Positions 23,433 through 34,560 of a DNA stretch of 64,000 bases are shown here, one piece after another; position 1 is the stretch's first letter; each line of letters opens with the position of its first letter. A model generated the notes under the pieces. The model did no database searches, was not told where the DNA came from, and saw only the letters and a list, made by a program, of their open reading frames with translations. A program made the translations under genes and the position numbers. Source of the stretch: Pogostemon cablin (Eukaryota; Streptophyta; Magnoliopsida; Lamiales; Lamiaceae); NCBI GenBank assembly GCA_023678885.1, contig CM042970.1, positions 3,016,355-3,080,354 of the forward strand. The letters are read 5' to 3'.

Positions 23433-23595
23433 TTTTCCTCTTTGTTGCTTAGACGACTGAAAATTCGTGGATTTCTTTGAGCGATTATGGAGATTGGAGT
23501 GGTGGAAAAGGCCCTCTGTGAGAGTGGAGGGCTTTTCTTCTGCGTTAATGGCGGTGGTGGATGGGAAGTAGAGTGAGGGTTTGAATATGTAAAGA

Positions 23596-23700
23596 TCCAA
23601 CGGTAAGTTGAGAGAGAGAAGCTACTGCTATTGCTACTGCCAGTGCCAGCTTAATCTATCCAGGCCAGGCTCCTCCAATAAACAACCAAACTAGCCGTTA
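23596..23700 (-). promoter_or_regulatory. Two MSA-type (AACGG) motifs in the FZR promoter
   Basis: TCCAACGGTAA (plus strand, 23596-23606) and TAACGGCTA (minus strand, 23692-23700) fit or nearly fit the mitosis-specific activator consensus YCYAACGGYYA. They lie 165-270 bp before the start codon. MSA sites are bound by MYB3R factors and give G2/M expression, which is the known timing of CCS52B-type genes. Confidence 0.55.
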
Positions 23701-23899
23701 CTAATAACATCTTTCTTTCTCTATTTAATTGGGATTCGTATTTCGTAACACTAGTTGATGACCACCTTTTATTTATTGATTGAGTTAATAATATGCTAAT
23801 TACATGTAGAAATATATATTTTTATTTTTGAAAAGTCAGAATATAATTATATAAATAAGGATGAATACAAACAGTACTAAAAATAGTTACAACAGTTGA

Positions 23900-26800
23900 T
23901 CATTTAAGATTATTAGGAATACAAATAGTTGAAAAACTACACCAATCATGCAAAGATGTACAAAAGGTCATAGGATAATTAGCTCTCATCCATTTCCATG
24001 AGTGGATCTTAATTCCTTCCACAATATTTTCAAGCTTGAGCTCACTGTTGTTGAACACAATATCATTTCTTGCCTTCCATAACCTCCAACAGGTGCAATG
24101 CCAAATTAACGTGAACACACTTCTCATCGCTTTGCCATGACCTTTGTACACCAAAGTATAAAATTATTCCTGTAACGTACCTTCCATAAAGCATTGCATT
24201 CCCAACCATCTTTGGATTTCCTTCCAAACCAGAGTGACTTTCGTGCATTGTAACAGAATATGATTAGTACTTTCTGGAGCACTAACACAGAATGGACAAT
24301 TCACCGGATTGTTATTCATGATAACTCTTCTGCAAGCAAGATTAACTCTAGTAGGAATTCTGTCTTGAACAACTCTCCAACAGAAAAACGATACTTTCCG
24401 GGGTATATGTTTGCACCATAATTCAGAGAAGATTGAATCCCCCACATTATCTGGATTACCAAGTTTTGCAATGGACTTATACATCTCTCTTGTAGAGAAC
24501 CACCCAATTTTGGTCATTCTCCAAAAAAATAGAATCAGGTTAATTTTCCTTGACATTATACCTGCATAAAATTTGCCACAAATCCAAAAGTTCACAAAAA
24601 GTAAGATAGTTAAAAGGTGTGTTCCATTTTAAAATCCATCTCCAACATCCTCTAAAATAAAACTAAATTCCCTTTTCCCAACAAGAAAATGATGTTATCA
24701 CAAAACACCCTTCCCACAATCCCTTTCAATATTTTACTAATATCTCTCCACCACAAAGAAGACTCCTGAGTCCCAATACTCCCCACAACTACTTCTCTAA
24801 AGCTACCATACCTAAATTTGATTATTTTTACCCAAAGTGCACTTTCATCATTCAATCCTCTCCAACCCCATTTACACAAAAGTGCATGATTAAAATCTTT
24901 AAATCCCTAACACCCAGTCCATCATCTATTTTATCTTTACAAATTTTATCCCACCCTACCCAAGCAATTTTATGAATATTTTCTTTACCACTCCAAAGAA
25001 AATTTCTTTGAAATTTAATCAAGGTATGTATCACAGAGGAAGGAGCTTTGAAAAAGGATAGAAAATAGAGCGGTAGAGCGGAAAGAATCGAATTGAGGAT
25101 CGTAAGTCTGCCTCCAAAAGAGAGTAACCTATTTTCCCAAAGCACAAGCCTCTTCCGGAATCTATCAATAACTGGTTTCCATACTTCTTTTTTTCTATGA
25201 TTAACACCAACTGAAAGACCCAAATAATCAAAAGGAAACTGCCCCACCTTGCATCCAATCATATCAGCAAGAAAACTCAACTCATTCCTCTCAACAATAA
25301 TCCCATGCAACAAACTTTTAGAGAAATTGACTTTGAGTCCAGAAGTGATCTCAAATAACCGAAGAATGCCTTTGATAGTCATTGCATTATTGATGGATGC
25401 CTCACCCACGATTGCAGTATCGTCAGCAAATTGCAAATGACTCACCATAACTTTATCTATTCCCACCTTTATACCAACAAACCTTTATATGGATACAACC
25501 TTATTCATTAAGACACTAAATCCTTCAGCAGCAATAAGAAATAAGAAAGAGGAAAGAGAGTCCCCTTGTCTTAATCCTTTTTGAATCGCAAACTCACCGA
25601 AATGACTCCCATTAACAAGAACCGACATAGTAGCAGATGAGATGCACCCATGAATCCACTATCTCTATTTAACACAAAATTGCATCCCCTCAAGCATTTC
25701 ATCAATGTACTCCCATAATATATAATGTATCATAAGCCTTTTCAAACTCAACTTTCAACACAAAACTTTCTTTGCCATTCCTTTTTAAAAAATCTACATA
25801 TTCATTGAGTACCAAAATACTATCAAGAATATTCTTATCTCCCATGAAAGCACTCTGAGAATCAGATACAACCTTCCCAATAACCTTAGCAAACCTCTTA
25901 GATAGCAATTTTGCAAGAATTTTATACACACAGCCAACAAGAGATATAGGACGATAATCCTGAATAGATAAAGCAGAATTTTTTTTAGAATAAGAGTCAC
26001 AAAGCATGGGTTACCTCCTTTGACAATCCTTCCATGGTGATGAAATTCACCTAGAAATCGCATGACATCCGCCTTCAAAATTTCCCACATATCTTTTATA
26101 AAGTTGAAAGTAAACCCATCAGGCCCCAAACTCTTGTTCCCTTCACAATCCCAAATAACTTCTTTAACTTCTGATTCAGTGAAAGGTGCTGTGATAAGGT
26201 CATTATCTTGCTGATCAATCTTGTTATAAATCAACTCCTTAATAGAGAACCTGTCTGCTGAATTTTTGGAGAAATGGTTTTTAAAATGAAAAGAGATTTC
26301 TGACTTCACCTTCTGTACCTCATCCATCCATATGTTATTAATAAAAAGCCCCTCAATGCTATTTGCCTTAATTCTCTTACTAATTCATCAATGAAAGAAA
26401 TCAGTATTTGAGTCCCCCTCTCTTATCCATTGAACACTCGCCTTTTGAAATGAATTACAGTCTTTCACTTCCATGAGTTACTATCCCGCAAATACTTTAT
26501 TTCATCATCATTTAGGTCTCTGAATTCTTGCATCTCATCAAGAAGATTTCTCTTTGCCCTGGCCTCAACAATTCTACCATCAAGATTATAGAATTCCTTA
26601 GTCGCCCACTCTTTGACATCTTTTTAAGAAGTTGCAGTTTTTCTTTAAGCACGTACCCTCCCCAACCAGTGACATTATAAGTATTCCATCGTTCTTGAAA
26701 AAGCTTTTTCAAACTTGGCTTTCTTAACCAAACATTGAAGAACTTGAAAGGTTTAGGACCCTAATTTTGTAGAGTTGAGTGGAGAAAAATCAGACAATGA

Positions 26801-27476
26801 TCCGATAGTCATTTAGAAAGGCCCAACAATTTACTTCCACCCCATTCATTAATCCAAACATCAAATATTAAAGCTCTATCAATCCTGCTACAACAACGAC
26901 TATCAAGGCGAGACCAAGTATAATGTCTTCCAAGCAATTGCAGATCATGAAGGCCTGAATTACATATGAACTCTTCAAATTTCACAGAACTTGCAAAAGA
27001 ACAACCTACATAGCTCCTTTTTCTATCGTCTGCACTTCTCACTTCATTGAAATCCTCAATAATTGCCAAGCAATCAGTAGTACTACACTGCATTTTATTC
27101 AAAAGAAAATTCCACAAAACCAATTTTAATCTGTACGTACCAGGACTGTAAACATTAGCAATAACACATCTTTTGCCCAATTCAATCCACTCTACTTCGA
27201 TGCCTACTAACCCTTCAGCAGTCCAGTCATCCAAAATGTTGAACTTATTTTTCTTCCATGATATCCAAATTCCCCCAGATCTACCACAAGAATCTCTAGC
27301 TTTCCACCCAACATCCTCAGTACCCTAAAAAGATGAAAAGACAAATAAATTGTGATAAGTAACTTTAGTTTCTTGAAGACAAACTACATCAGGAGAAAAC
27401 TTAGAAATTAGCTCTCTAAGTCCTTTTTCTTCAACCTCCCACCTGTCCCTCTAGAATTATAAGAGAGAATCTTCAT
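23900..27476 (-). pseudogene. LINE ORF2 (endonuclease-reverse transcriptase), broken
   Basis: Starts MKILSYNSRGTGGRLKKK, as plant L1 ORF2 does. The endonuclease part is 27234-26809 (YVGCSFASSVKFEEFICNSG region, WSRLDSR, SRIDRAL). Reverse transcriptase follows (26327-24852), with GPDGFTFNFIKDMWE, SQSAFMGDKNILDS and the catalytic box QFADDTAIV. The C-terminal zinc-binding zf-RVT region is at 24595-24164 (FFCWRVVQDRIPTR, CPFCVSAPESTNH). Span is about 1,190 codons, a normal size. At least five stops or frame changes separate the pieces, so it is inactive. Confidence 0.85.
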
Positions 27477-30087
27477 AATAAAACGTTTTCTGATACACCT
27501 CCCTTACCCGATGTGGTTCCCTTATCCATCTGATTAAGCCTTTCAAAGATTTGAATCTCATTCTCATTATTGATTACACCCAACTCTTTGCCCAATTTCA
27601 AAATTTCATCTGGACCCATCTGAATGACATTTATAGAATTACTTCTAGAATCGACTTCCTCATTACGTTGACTCTCCTGCTTATTTAGATTAAATGTGGT
27701 TGACTTACCAAACCTTCTTCTCCCGCCTCTTCTGTGTGGATTGAATTTCATCTCACAAGAATCCTTCAATCCCATAACAAAAGACTTCCACTGTAATTCC
27801 TTTTTGTTCAAATCTCTTTTCCTCCTCATTTTGTTTAATCTTTTTCTTCTAGCATCTTTGTAAAGCTCCATTTTCCCTTCCGTATTCATCTTTGCGGTAT
27901 TAACAGCCAGCATAATTGAGTTTGGAGATGCTGAAATGAAGTTCAGACCCGTATCCCCTAATCCCTCTTCATTTATTACTGTGTCAGTCCTATTTTCATC
28001 TACAACGCAATATTGGCTCACCTCTGAATTATTATTGCAATTGGGCTCATTAAGATGTTGGTACTAAATTGGCCCAACATAATTATGTTTAAGATGGACT
28101 TCACATGTTGGGCTTAATAAATTACTCACGGGCTTAACCAATATGCTATTGGGCTTGTGATTAATTTGTCTTTATCACCGAATTTCTTACACAGTTCACC
28201 CTCGATCCCACCCCTGTCACTGCCTTGAAAAGTGCCACATCTAGCCACCAAGCAATCATTCTCTGAAGATTCCAAGTCGTCATTGCACATTTTTTATCTA
28301 ATTCACTTTTTTCCACATCTCGTTCCACTACACACATCGAAACAAGCTCCGTCTGTTTCGCTTCTCGACATTGAGATTCAAACTTCGCCATTGTACCAAA
28401 CTTCCCACCCACTGGCGAATGATCAAACTCAGTTTCTGGCACCGATGAGATCAGCGATTCTGTATCATACTCCGATGAACCCGACATCCAGTTATTTTCC
28501 TCAAAATTTCTATTGCACATGTTCATCCACTCAGAAAAGCTAGCATATTCCTCAATGATCGATATGAAACAATGTTGGGTACCGAAAATGAATTCAATAT
28601 CTTTATTAATCCATTTAACAGAGGAACATCGAACTTTAATTCTTGCTACATCCATTCGTATGCGGATTTCCGAAGTCTGATCAATCTCAATAAGTTCCCC
28701 TATGAAGCTTGCAACCTACTGAAATTTTTTTTGTCCCATAGATGAGGAGGAACTCCTCTAATTTGAACCCACACCAACCTGTTAGAATCATTAACCTCAG
28801 AAATATTCCAATGTTTCCATTCAAATAACCACTCCTCTAACCACTTAGATCCTATCTCGAGAAATCCAAGTTGTTTGATTTCAACAAGAACTACAGACCA
28901 CTCTTCATAATATTTCGCATTACCAACAATGGCATTAGAAAGCCACAACAGATCTTCCTCCTCCACTTTGTATTCCAATTTGCAACTGCTATGACTAACC
29001 TTTTCATCTATTGCTGTCGAGTCATCTCTCCTAGGTTTTGTAATCTCAACATAGCTAATTCCTTTAACAATATTAGCAGGTTTTGAAATGATCATCGACG
29101 TATTCTTTATTCGAGGCACCAACTGATCCTTATCAAACCGATGGATATTCACCCGAGTAAAAGATTAGAGGGATATGTGTAGGTATTTGTGGACGGGTGT
29201 ATGAATTTGTGAGTTGGGTGAACAAGATATGATAGAAGGAATTTGAGGAAGAGAACAAGGTTTGGGATAAACTTTAAACTTTATTGGTTGTATGTCTTCT
29301 ACATCAAAATAGTACATGATCCACCTATTTGTACTACCAAAAGGTAGATCCTCCATTATTCTAGATAATTCTACACTAACTCCTAATTAATCTAGATATT
29401 TCACTAATTTGATCACATGTTTTTCTAGGTTGTTCTTTCACTACATTATTTTAGATCATTCTTTCTCATTATTCTAATATTCATATATGCTAGAAATTTC
29501 TAGTCTACAACTATCTCCACCATTCTAGAACATTCACATCTTTTCAATCATTCTAGTATTCTCTTGTCATCTCACATGCAAAATTAAGTTTGCTATCTAA
29601 CAACCCTTAATTTATAATTTTCAATCCAAATATCATCCAGGAATTTCTCAAGAGCATAAATATCACTGCAATCCACAAATCTAGCAAAAGAAAATCTCCA
29701 TCCATTCTTATTTCGTTTTTGTGGTATTAAAACTTCTAGAAAGTTGCCATACCTTGAAAAAAGCTCTTTTATGTCTGAAGCATTCCAATCTTTTAGAAAA
29801 TTAGTAACATAGAAAGAATACACCCCAATTCTCTTATTACTATGCTCCAATTCGGATTTCTTGGATGCATAGTTGGGAAAACGATTCCTACCATTCAGAT
29901 GCTGACTAGCGATTACCTCTGGTTCCACCGCAGCTCCCGCTCTATCACCACTCAGGGTCACGATTGCTCTCGTAGGTTTAAGGGTAAGGCCAAGGTTAAG
30001 CTGTTTGGGAAATTGTTTTCTCTCGCTCACCTTCACTCCTTTTCTTCTCACCAGTCTCCACTCGATCTCCATTCTCCACTGTTCCAT
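27473..30087 (-). pseudogene. LINE ORF1 (RRM-type RNA-binding protein), broken
   Basis: The first segment (30087-29593) holds an RRM-like fold (GVYSFYVTNFLKDWNASDIK, then FSRYGNFLEV and FSFARFVD). After the 29155-29602 insertion the frame resumes at 29152-28700 with features of the plant LINE/DUF4283 type (a Trp-rich stretch WLEEWLFEWKHWN, then VWVQIRGVPPHLW). It continues in pieces 28655-28161 and 28021-27473, the last being basic (KRLNKMRRKRDLNKKELQWK). Stops at about 28698 and 28160 and frame changes disable it. The protein would coat LINE RNA. Confidence 0.8.
29155..29602 (-). mobile_element. 448-bp LTR-like insertion in LINE ORF1, with heat-shock-type motifs
   Basis: It lies exactly where ORF1 breaks: removing it with one copy of the flanking ACCC (29151-29154, 29603-29606) rejoins the frame. 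On the minus strand it begins TGTTAGATAGC like an LTR, but the other end (CTTTTACTC) lacks the usual CA. Several heat-shock-element words occur: TGTTCTAGAATGG and CTAGAAATTTCTAG (nTTCnnGAAn and its inverse), plus other ATTCTAGA words. Size and motifs recall heat-inducible Copia LTRs of the ONSEN type, but that link is inference. Confidence 0.6.
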
Positions 30088-30268
30088 GTGATTTGTAGAA
30101 ATATATTCTTTATGGAGTAATTCTCTTTGATGTAATCATATTGATTTAAATTATAATTTATGATTATTATCGTTACTCCATCCTCCCAACAAATTATAAC
30201 TCATTCCATATTACTCCGTTTCAATATAGTCTTTCAGCATAATATTTAAAAATAAAATAGCCTCTTAA

Positions 30269-30465
30269 TACTCCCTCTGTCCCATTAGGTATTTTTTGCT
30301 TATTATTATTTAATGTGTAGTGGGTAGCTTTATTAGTGGGAGTGTAGGTCCCATATTTTAATTGTATTAATAGGTGTGTGTGGGTCTCATGTGTGTAAAA
30401 AAGGAAAGTGCACTTTTTGGATGGGATATGGAAAAAAGAGACTCTTTGGGTGAGATGAGGGAGTA
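30269..30465. mobile_element. Stowaway-like MITE
   Basis: The ends TACTCCCTCTGTCCCATTAG and GGGTGAGATGAGGGAGTA are inverted repeats with TA at the borders. It lies just upstream of the LINE 5' end. Confidence 0.75.
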
Positions 30466-30659
30466 TATTGGATTTCAAAAAATTATATCATCACCTAAAT
30501 CACATAACTTACTTTATTTTTTTTTATTACATAAAAATACTAAATTACTTTTAAAAGTTAATAAACTTAATTAATTTTTTTTTAAATTTTGTATCTATAT
30601 TAAAAATGAAGAGTTAACTCATACCAAAAAATGTGCTAAGCGTTTAAAATCGTACTAGT

Positions 30660-31212
30660 ATTCCTATTCGTGAGACAATGGAAAAACATCCTTATGGACT
30701 AACGGAAAAAGTGCAACCTGTAAATTAGTCATAGGGCGTGGAAGGTTTTGATCCTTTTGTTCCGGGAGGAAATAGAACCATCTGATTTAATTTGTTCTCA
30801 ACATCTTCGACATTGTCGAGGAAAACTAAGATAACCGGAATGATTGGCGTTCACGCCTGTCCCATAGCAAGGGTTGGATTCTAAATCCACAGAAGGACTC
30901 ACCGGTGTCAAAAGTGGCATTTCTCGCTTCTTCCAACTAATCGAGACTGTTAAAAAGTCATTTGACTTGCCCCAACTTGAGGACATAAAGGCTATTTGAA
31001 GACTTTTTATAGCAATAAAAGCAAAAACAATTCTCAATGCCCTTACGAGGTAGTGATGAGTTAAACTTCTCGTGTTGGCATGGAAGTCAGCCCGGTAGAA
31101 ACTCAAAAAGGAGTTTCCGGCCCGCTATTCCTGAAGTGACTTCGGCTTTACCCACCCTTTCGTGGTAGATACTGAAATGCGCTTCGCACCTCGCCGCGGT
31201 GTGGTGAGGAGA
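30660..31212. other. Organelle-like DNA insertion (candidate NUMT)
   Basis: A sharply bounded GC-richer island in AT-rich DNA, with phrases in the style of plant mitochondrial DNA (TTTCCGGCCCGCTATTCCTG, CGCTTCGCACCTCGCCGCGG). The minus frame 31106-30798 is open for 102 codons (MSFYRADFHANTRSLTHH, ending FPRQCRRC). I do not recognise the protein. Mitochondrial origin is inferred from composition and style only. Confidence 0.45.
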
Positions 31213-31319
31213 AAGAATTTTAATATTGTTAAAAAGTAGGATTTAATTATTATTTTTAAATATGATATTAGTAAAAAAATTAGTGTACTCTCATGTTAAT
31301 TAAAGTATGATATAATGAA

Positions 31320-32289
31320 GGCTAATATTATCTGTACACCTCCTCCTATTAATACACACCTATTATTATAAAAATAAAATTAATATTTTTAAAATGTCTA
31401 AATTACCCTTAATTTATTAAATACACACCTTATTTTATACACTTTTAAAATTAGAATATTTAAAACAATTAATGGAGTACATGTTAAAATCGTAACTACA
31501 GGAAATAAAAATTAGTTTCATCAATGTTAATTGTTGGTTTTCTTCAAAACCTTGAAATCCGCTGTTACATGAAGGTTCAAGAGTGAATGTTATAACTTGA
31601 GTTTTTAAAAAATGATTAATAAGAGTTGAATTGGGGTTGTGCATTGTTGAATTCCCAGAATTAATTTGTCAGAATAATCTATGTACCCATAGTGATTGTA
31701 AGAAGCGCTCACAGGACAATAGACATTTAAATTCTAAAGTTCATGCAAGAAATATTGGTAAAACCCTAGAAACCATTCAAGAACTTGTAAACCTCACGAA
31801 ACAGCGTGTTTCACCAATTCGAAAGACAACATCAATCTCACAACAGTGTGAATTTTATGAGAAGTTTTGTTGTAAATCTAATTCATGATTAAAACAATAT
31901 GCCTAATTATTAATCATTGAGTATAAGTTTCTTCTTTCAATTCTTCATAATTTTCATGGGCTAAAAAATAGAATTTAAAAAGAAAATGTTAAAAGGAAAA
32001 ATCTTTGCCTAATGTCTAACATTGACGATTTTCACACGGTGCCTTCACCAATTCGCCATTTGCGTTCTTCTTTCTTTTTCTACAGAAGCTGCCTATTGAT
32101 TATCAAGGGAGAAGAAAGACCTATTTAAGAGATGAATGAATAGGGTGTGTATGGTTTTATTTTTATAAGGGTAGTTTTGGAATTTTAAGGATGTGTATAA
32201 ATTGAAATTTAAAAATAAAAAATTAAAAAAGTGTGTATTCATTAAAAGTGGTGTATTCAATAAAGAGTGGTGTGTAAATAATAACACAC
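31320..32289. mobile_element. 970-bp non-autonomous Mutator-like element
   Basis: It is flanked by an exact 9-bp duplication TATAATGAA (31311-31319 and 32290-32298), the size made by MULE transposases. The ends (GGCTAATATTATCTGTACACC and, inverted, GTGTGTTATTATTTACACACC) and the ~120 bp inside them are degenerate inverted repeats rich in TACACACC and ATTACCCTT. The centre (about 31490-32080) is not repetitive and has an 85-codon open frame (31631-31888, plus) without a known domain; it may be captured DNA. No transposase is seen. Confidence 0.7.
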
Positions 32290-32334
32290 TATAATGAATT
32301 GAAAGTAAAGTATTTATGTGATGCGATAAAGTAC

Positions 32335-32620
32335 TACTCACTCCATCTCATGTTAAATTTCACATTTTTTATTTTCGTTCGTCTTACATTAAATTTTATT
32401 ATAAAAAATAAAAACATAAATCCTCAACTCTAAAAGTTTATTTTAATTACAAATTTATCACTCTCACCTAACACACATAATATATTTTATAATTTATTTA
32501 TTACTTAAAAATATTACGACATGTCGATACCTCCAAAAATTAATAAAATTGATCAAAAATCAATTTTTCTTAAATTTTGTATCTATATCAACTGTGAAGA
32601 ATAATATTGGATGGGGAGTA
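32335..32620. mobile_element. Stowaway-like MITE
   Basis: The ends ACTCACTCCATCTCATGTTA and GGATGGGGAGTA form the usual degenerate inverted pair. No coding is seen. Confidence 0.6.
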
Positions 32621-33310
32621 TAATTTAACGTTAAGTAAAGTAAAATTATGATTGAAACAAGAGGAAGATTATAAAGGAGATAAGTGGAGATTTTGAAGTT
32701 GACTCTTAGCCAAAAAATACACCATAAATTTAAATTCTCCGTTTTACTAAATTAGTCCTGGATGGTTAATTGATCAAGATTTTTCTACTTTTTCACTATA
32801 ATTATATTGGTGCCTTTGGTACATCGACAAAGTTTTTTTTTGGGGCTATTCGTATCGTCCACTTACTTTTAGAAACTTATAATAAAATTATTAGTGAATT
32901 TTTTGTAATTTTATTTAGTGAACTGAATGCAGAAAAACTATACAATTATTAAGAAATATACATATACTAGTGAAAAATTATATATATATTGGTGCAAGTT
33001 TGCACCCAGGTGCACATATATCAACTCTTTTTTGTTAACCCCTCAACTTAATTTTATCGAAATTATAAAAATTATTTTTTAAAATGATAAACTATTATTC
33101 CTTTGAAATTTTTTTTTATTTCTAGTTAAAAAAATAATATGTATTAGGTTGAGTAATATTTTCTTTCGAATAATTTTTTATATACTAAACAATAATTTTA
33201 ATAAAATTAAGATGTATGGTAAATTGGGTTAATAAGAGACAAACTCTTATACGTACGGAGTATAATTTTTTTTGCTTGATAATTTATACTCCTATATATA
33301 CACTGTTAAA
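32621..33310. other. AT-rich intergenic DNA
   Basis: No gene or well-bounded repeat is seen. Confidence 0.4.
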
Positions 33311-33311
33311 G

Positions 33312-33810
33312 TCCCTGAGGCTGTGTTTGGATGGATGGATTTGAGAAAGAATTTATAAATCTCTCCCTCAAATTCATCCATTATGTTTGGATGCTACTTG
33401 AAATTAACGAATTTATAAATTCAAGATTTTAAATTAATGGATTTCAAATCATGGATTTGATTTTGAATTTTGTTAGTTGTTTTTTAATAAATTTCAAATC
33501 CTTACTCAAACCGTGTCATTTGAAAATCCTTCCGTTGTTGTGTAATTGATTATATTAATATATAAAAATAGCATAAAAATTAATAAATTAATATAATAAA
33601 ATTTTATTATTTTTATTTATCATATATAAAATTCTATTTTAAAAATAAAATTTGAATCATGGATTTGAAATCCTTCCAAAGATCTATAATTTATCCAAAC
33701 AGTGAAATTCAAATGAATTGATTTAAAATCCAGGAATTTAAAATTCACTCATTTTCAAATTCATTAGATTTAAAATGACTTAATCCAAACCCAACCTAAA
33801 GATACCAATA
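33312..33810. mobile_element. MITE with GTGTTTGGAT termini
   Basis: Begins GGCTGTGTTTGGATGG and ends TTAATCCAAACCCAACC, which are inverted. The inside is full of GGATTTGAAATCC-like palindromes. This is a common plant MITE type, but no convincing target duplication was found. Confidence 0.6.
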
Positions 33811-34352
33811 AATCAGTGTGATACCGTAAAGTATAATACCAAATTAATTAAAGGATGGTATGTATGACCCAAAAGTATGTTTTATGATAAAGTACGAAAA
33901 TTAATTATCATTTAAACATGATTGTGTGTTATTACAGTATGCTATGATTATTCTTTTAAAGTATTTTTTCATACTCATCATTAAAGTATGATTTTTTTTA
34001 TTGTTAAAAAATGGTCTTGGATTTCTCTAAAAGTATTACCATTGTTGTTAAAGTAAACTGCAAGTCCAGACTTTGAATTTCAGTTGCAAACATCAAACTT
34101 TGGATTGCTGGACGAAAACAAAATTAATGAAAAAAACAATACTACGCATGAGTTATCATTTACTTTTTACAGGTTGATTAAGGAGTAATATTATTAACGT
34201 TTCTAGCCAATCACATTCTTCCTTTCCGTAGTATTAAATTCTAAGTTGTGGTAGATCTATTCACAACAAATTTTCACATACTATAAGAACTGATCTTTAA
34301 TTTCTTGGCATTTGGAATTTTGGAATCAATTCCAGAATCTTTTCATATAACA

Positions 34353-34560
34353 ATTTGTAGCTCAACTGGTAATAATAGGAAGTGACATGATCTCTTCCCA
34401 ATGACTAATTAAGGATCGAATTCCATACTGCAGTGTGGGAGCATCCTCTAAAAATGAAGGGATTCTTGTGTGGGTACGTTTAAGGTGGGCGGTTCCACCT
34501 TTTGTAACAATAGCCCACCTTTTGTAATAATAAAGGGCTTCCCAGCAGCAGCCACGTTTA
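34353..34560 (+). mobile_element. Possible tRNA-derived SINE
   Basis: TAGCTCAACTGGTAATAA resembles the A box of a Pol III promoter, and GGATCGAATTCC about 45 bp later resembles the B box. The spacing fits a tRNA-derived SINE head. The sequence is decayed and no terminal duplication was identified. It is not a functional tRNA gene. Confidence 0.4.

Larger units (their letters stand above)
23818..30094 (-). mobile_element. L1-type LINE retrotransposon, nearly full length, decayed
   Basis: A non-LTR retrotransposon read on the minus strand. The exact 12-bp sequence GTAGAAATATAT flanks it (23806-23817 and 30095-30106), as expected for target-primed insertion. ORF1 begins 7 bp inside the 5' end, so the copy is close to complete. 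ORF1 stop and ORF2 start overlap as ATGA at 27473-27476. A T-rich stretch marks the 3' end near 23818. A 448-bp insertion (29155-29602) interrupts ORF1; without it the element is about 5.8 kb. Confidence 0.92.

Noticed and set aside
23233..23460. Plus-strand frames over FZR exon 1
   Set aside because: Antisense shadows of the Ser/Pro-rich N-terminal coding region.
34353..34430. A tRNA gene suggested by A-box and B-box-like words
   Set aside because: No acceptor stem or cloverleaf could be formed and the B box is imperfect; a decayed SINE head fits better.
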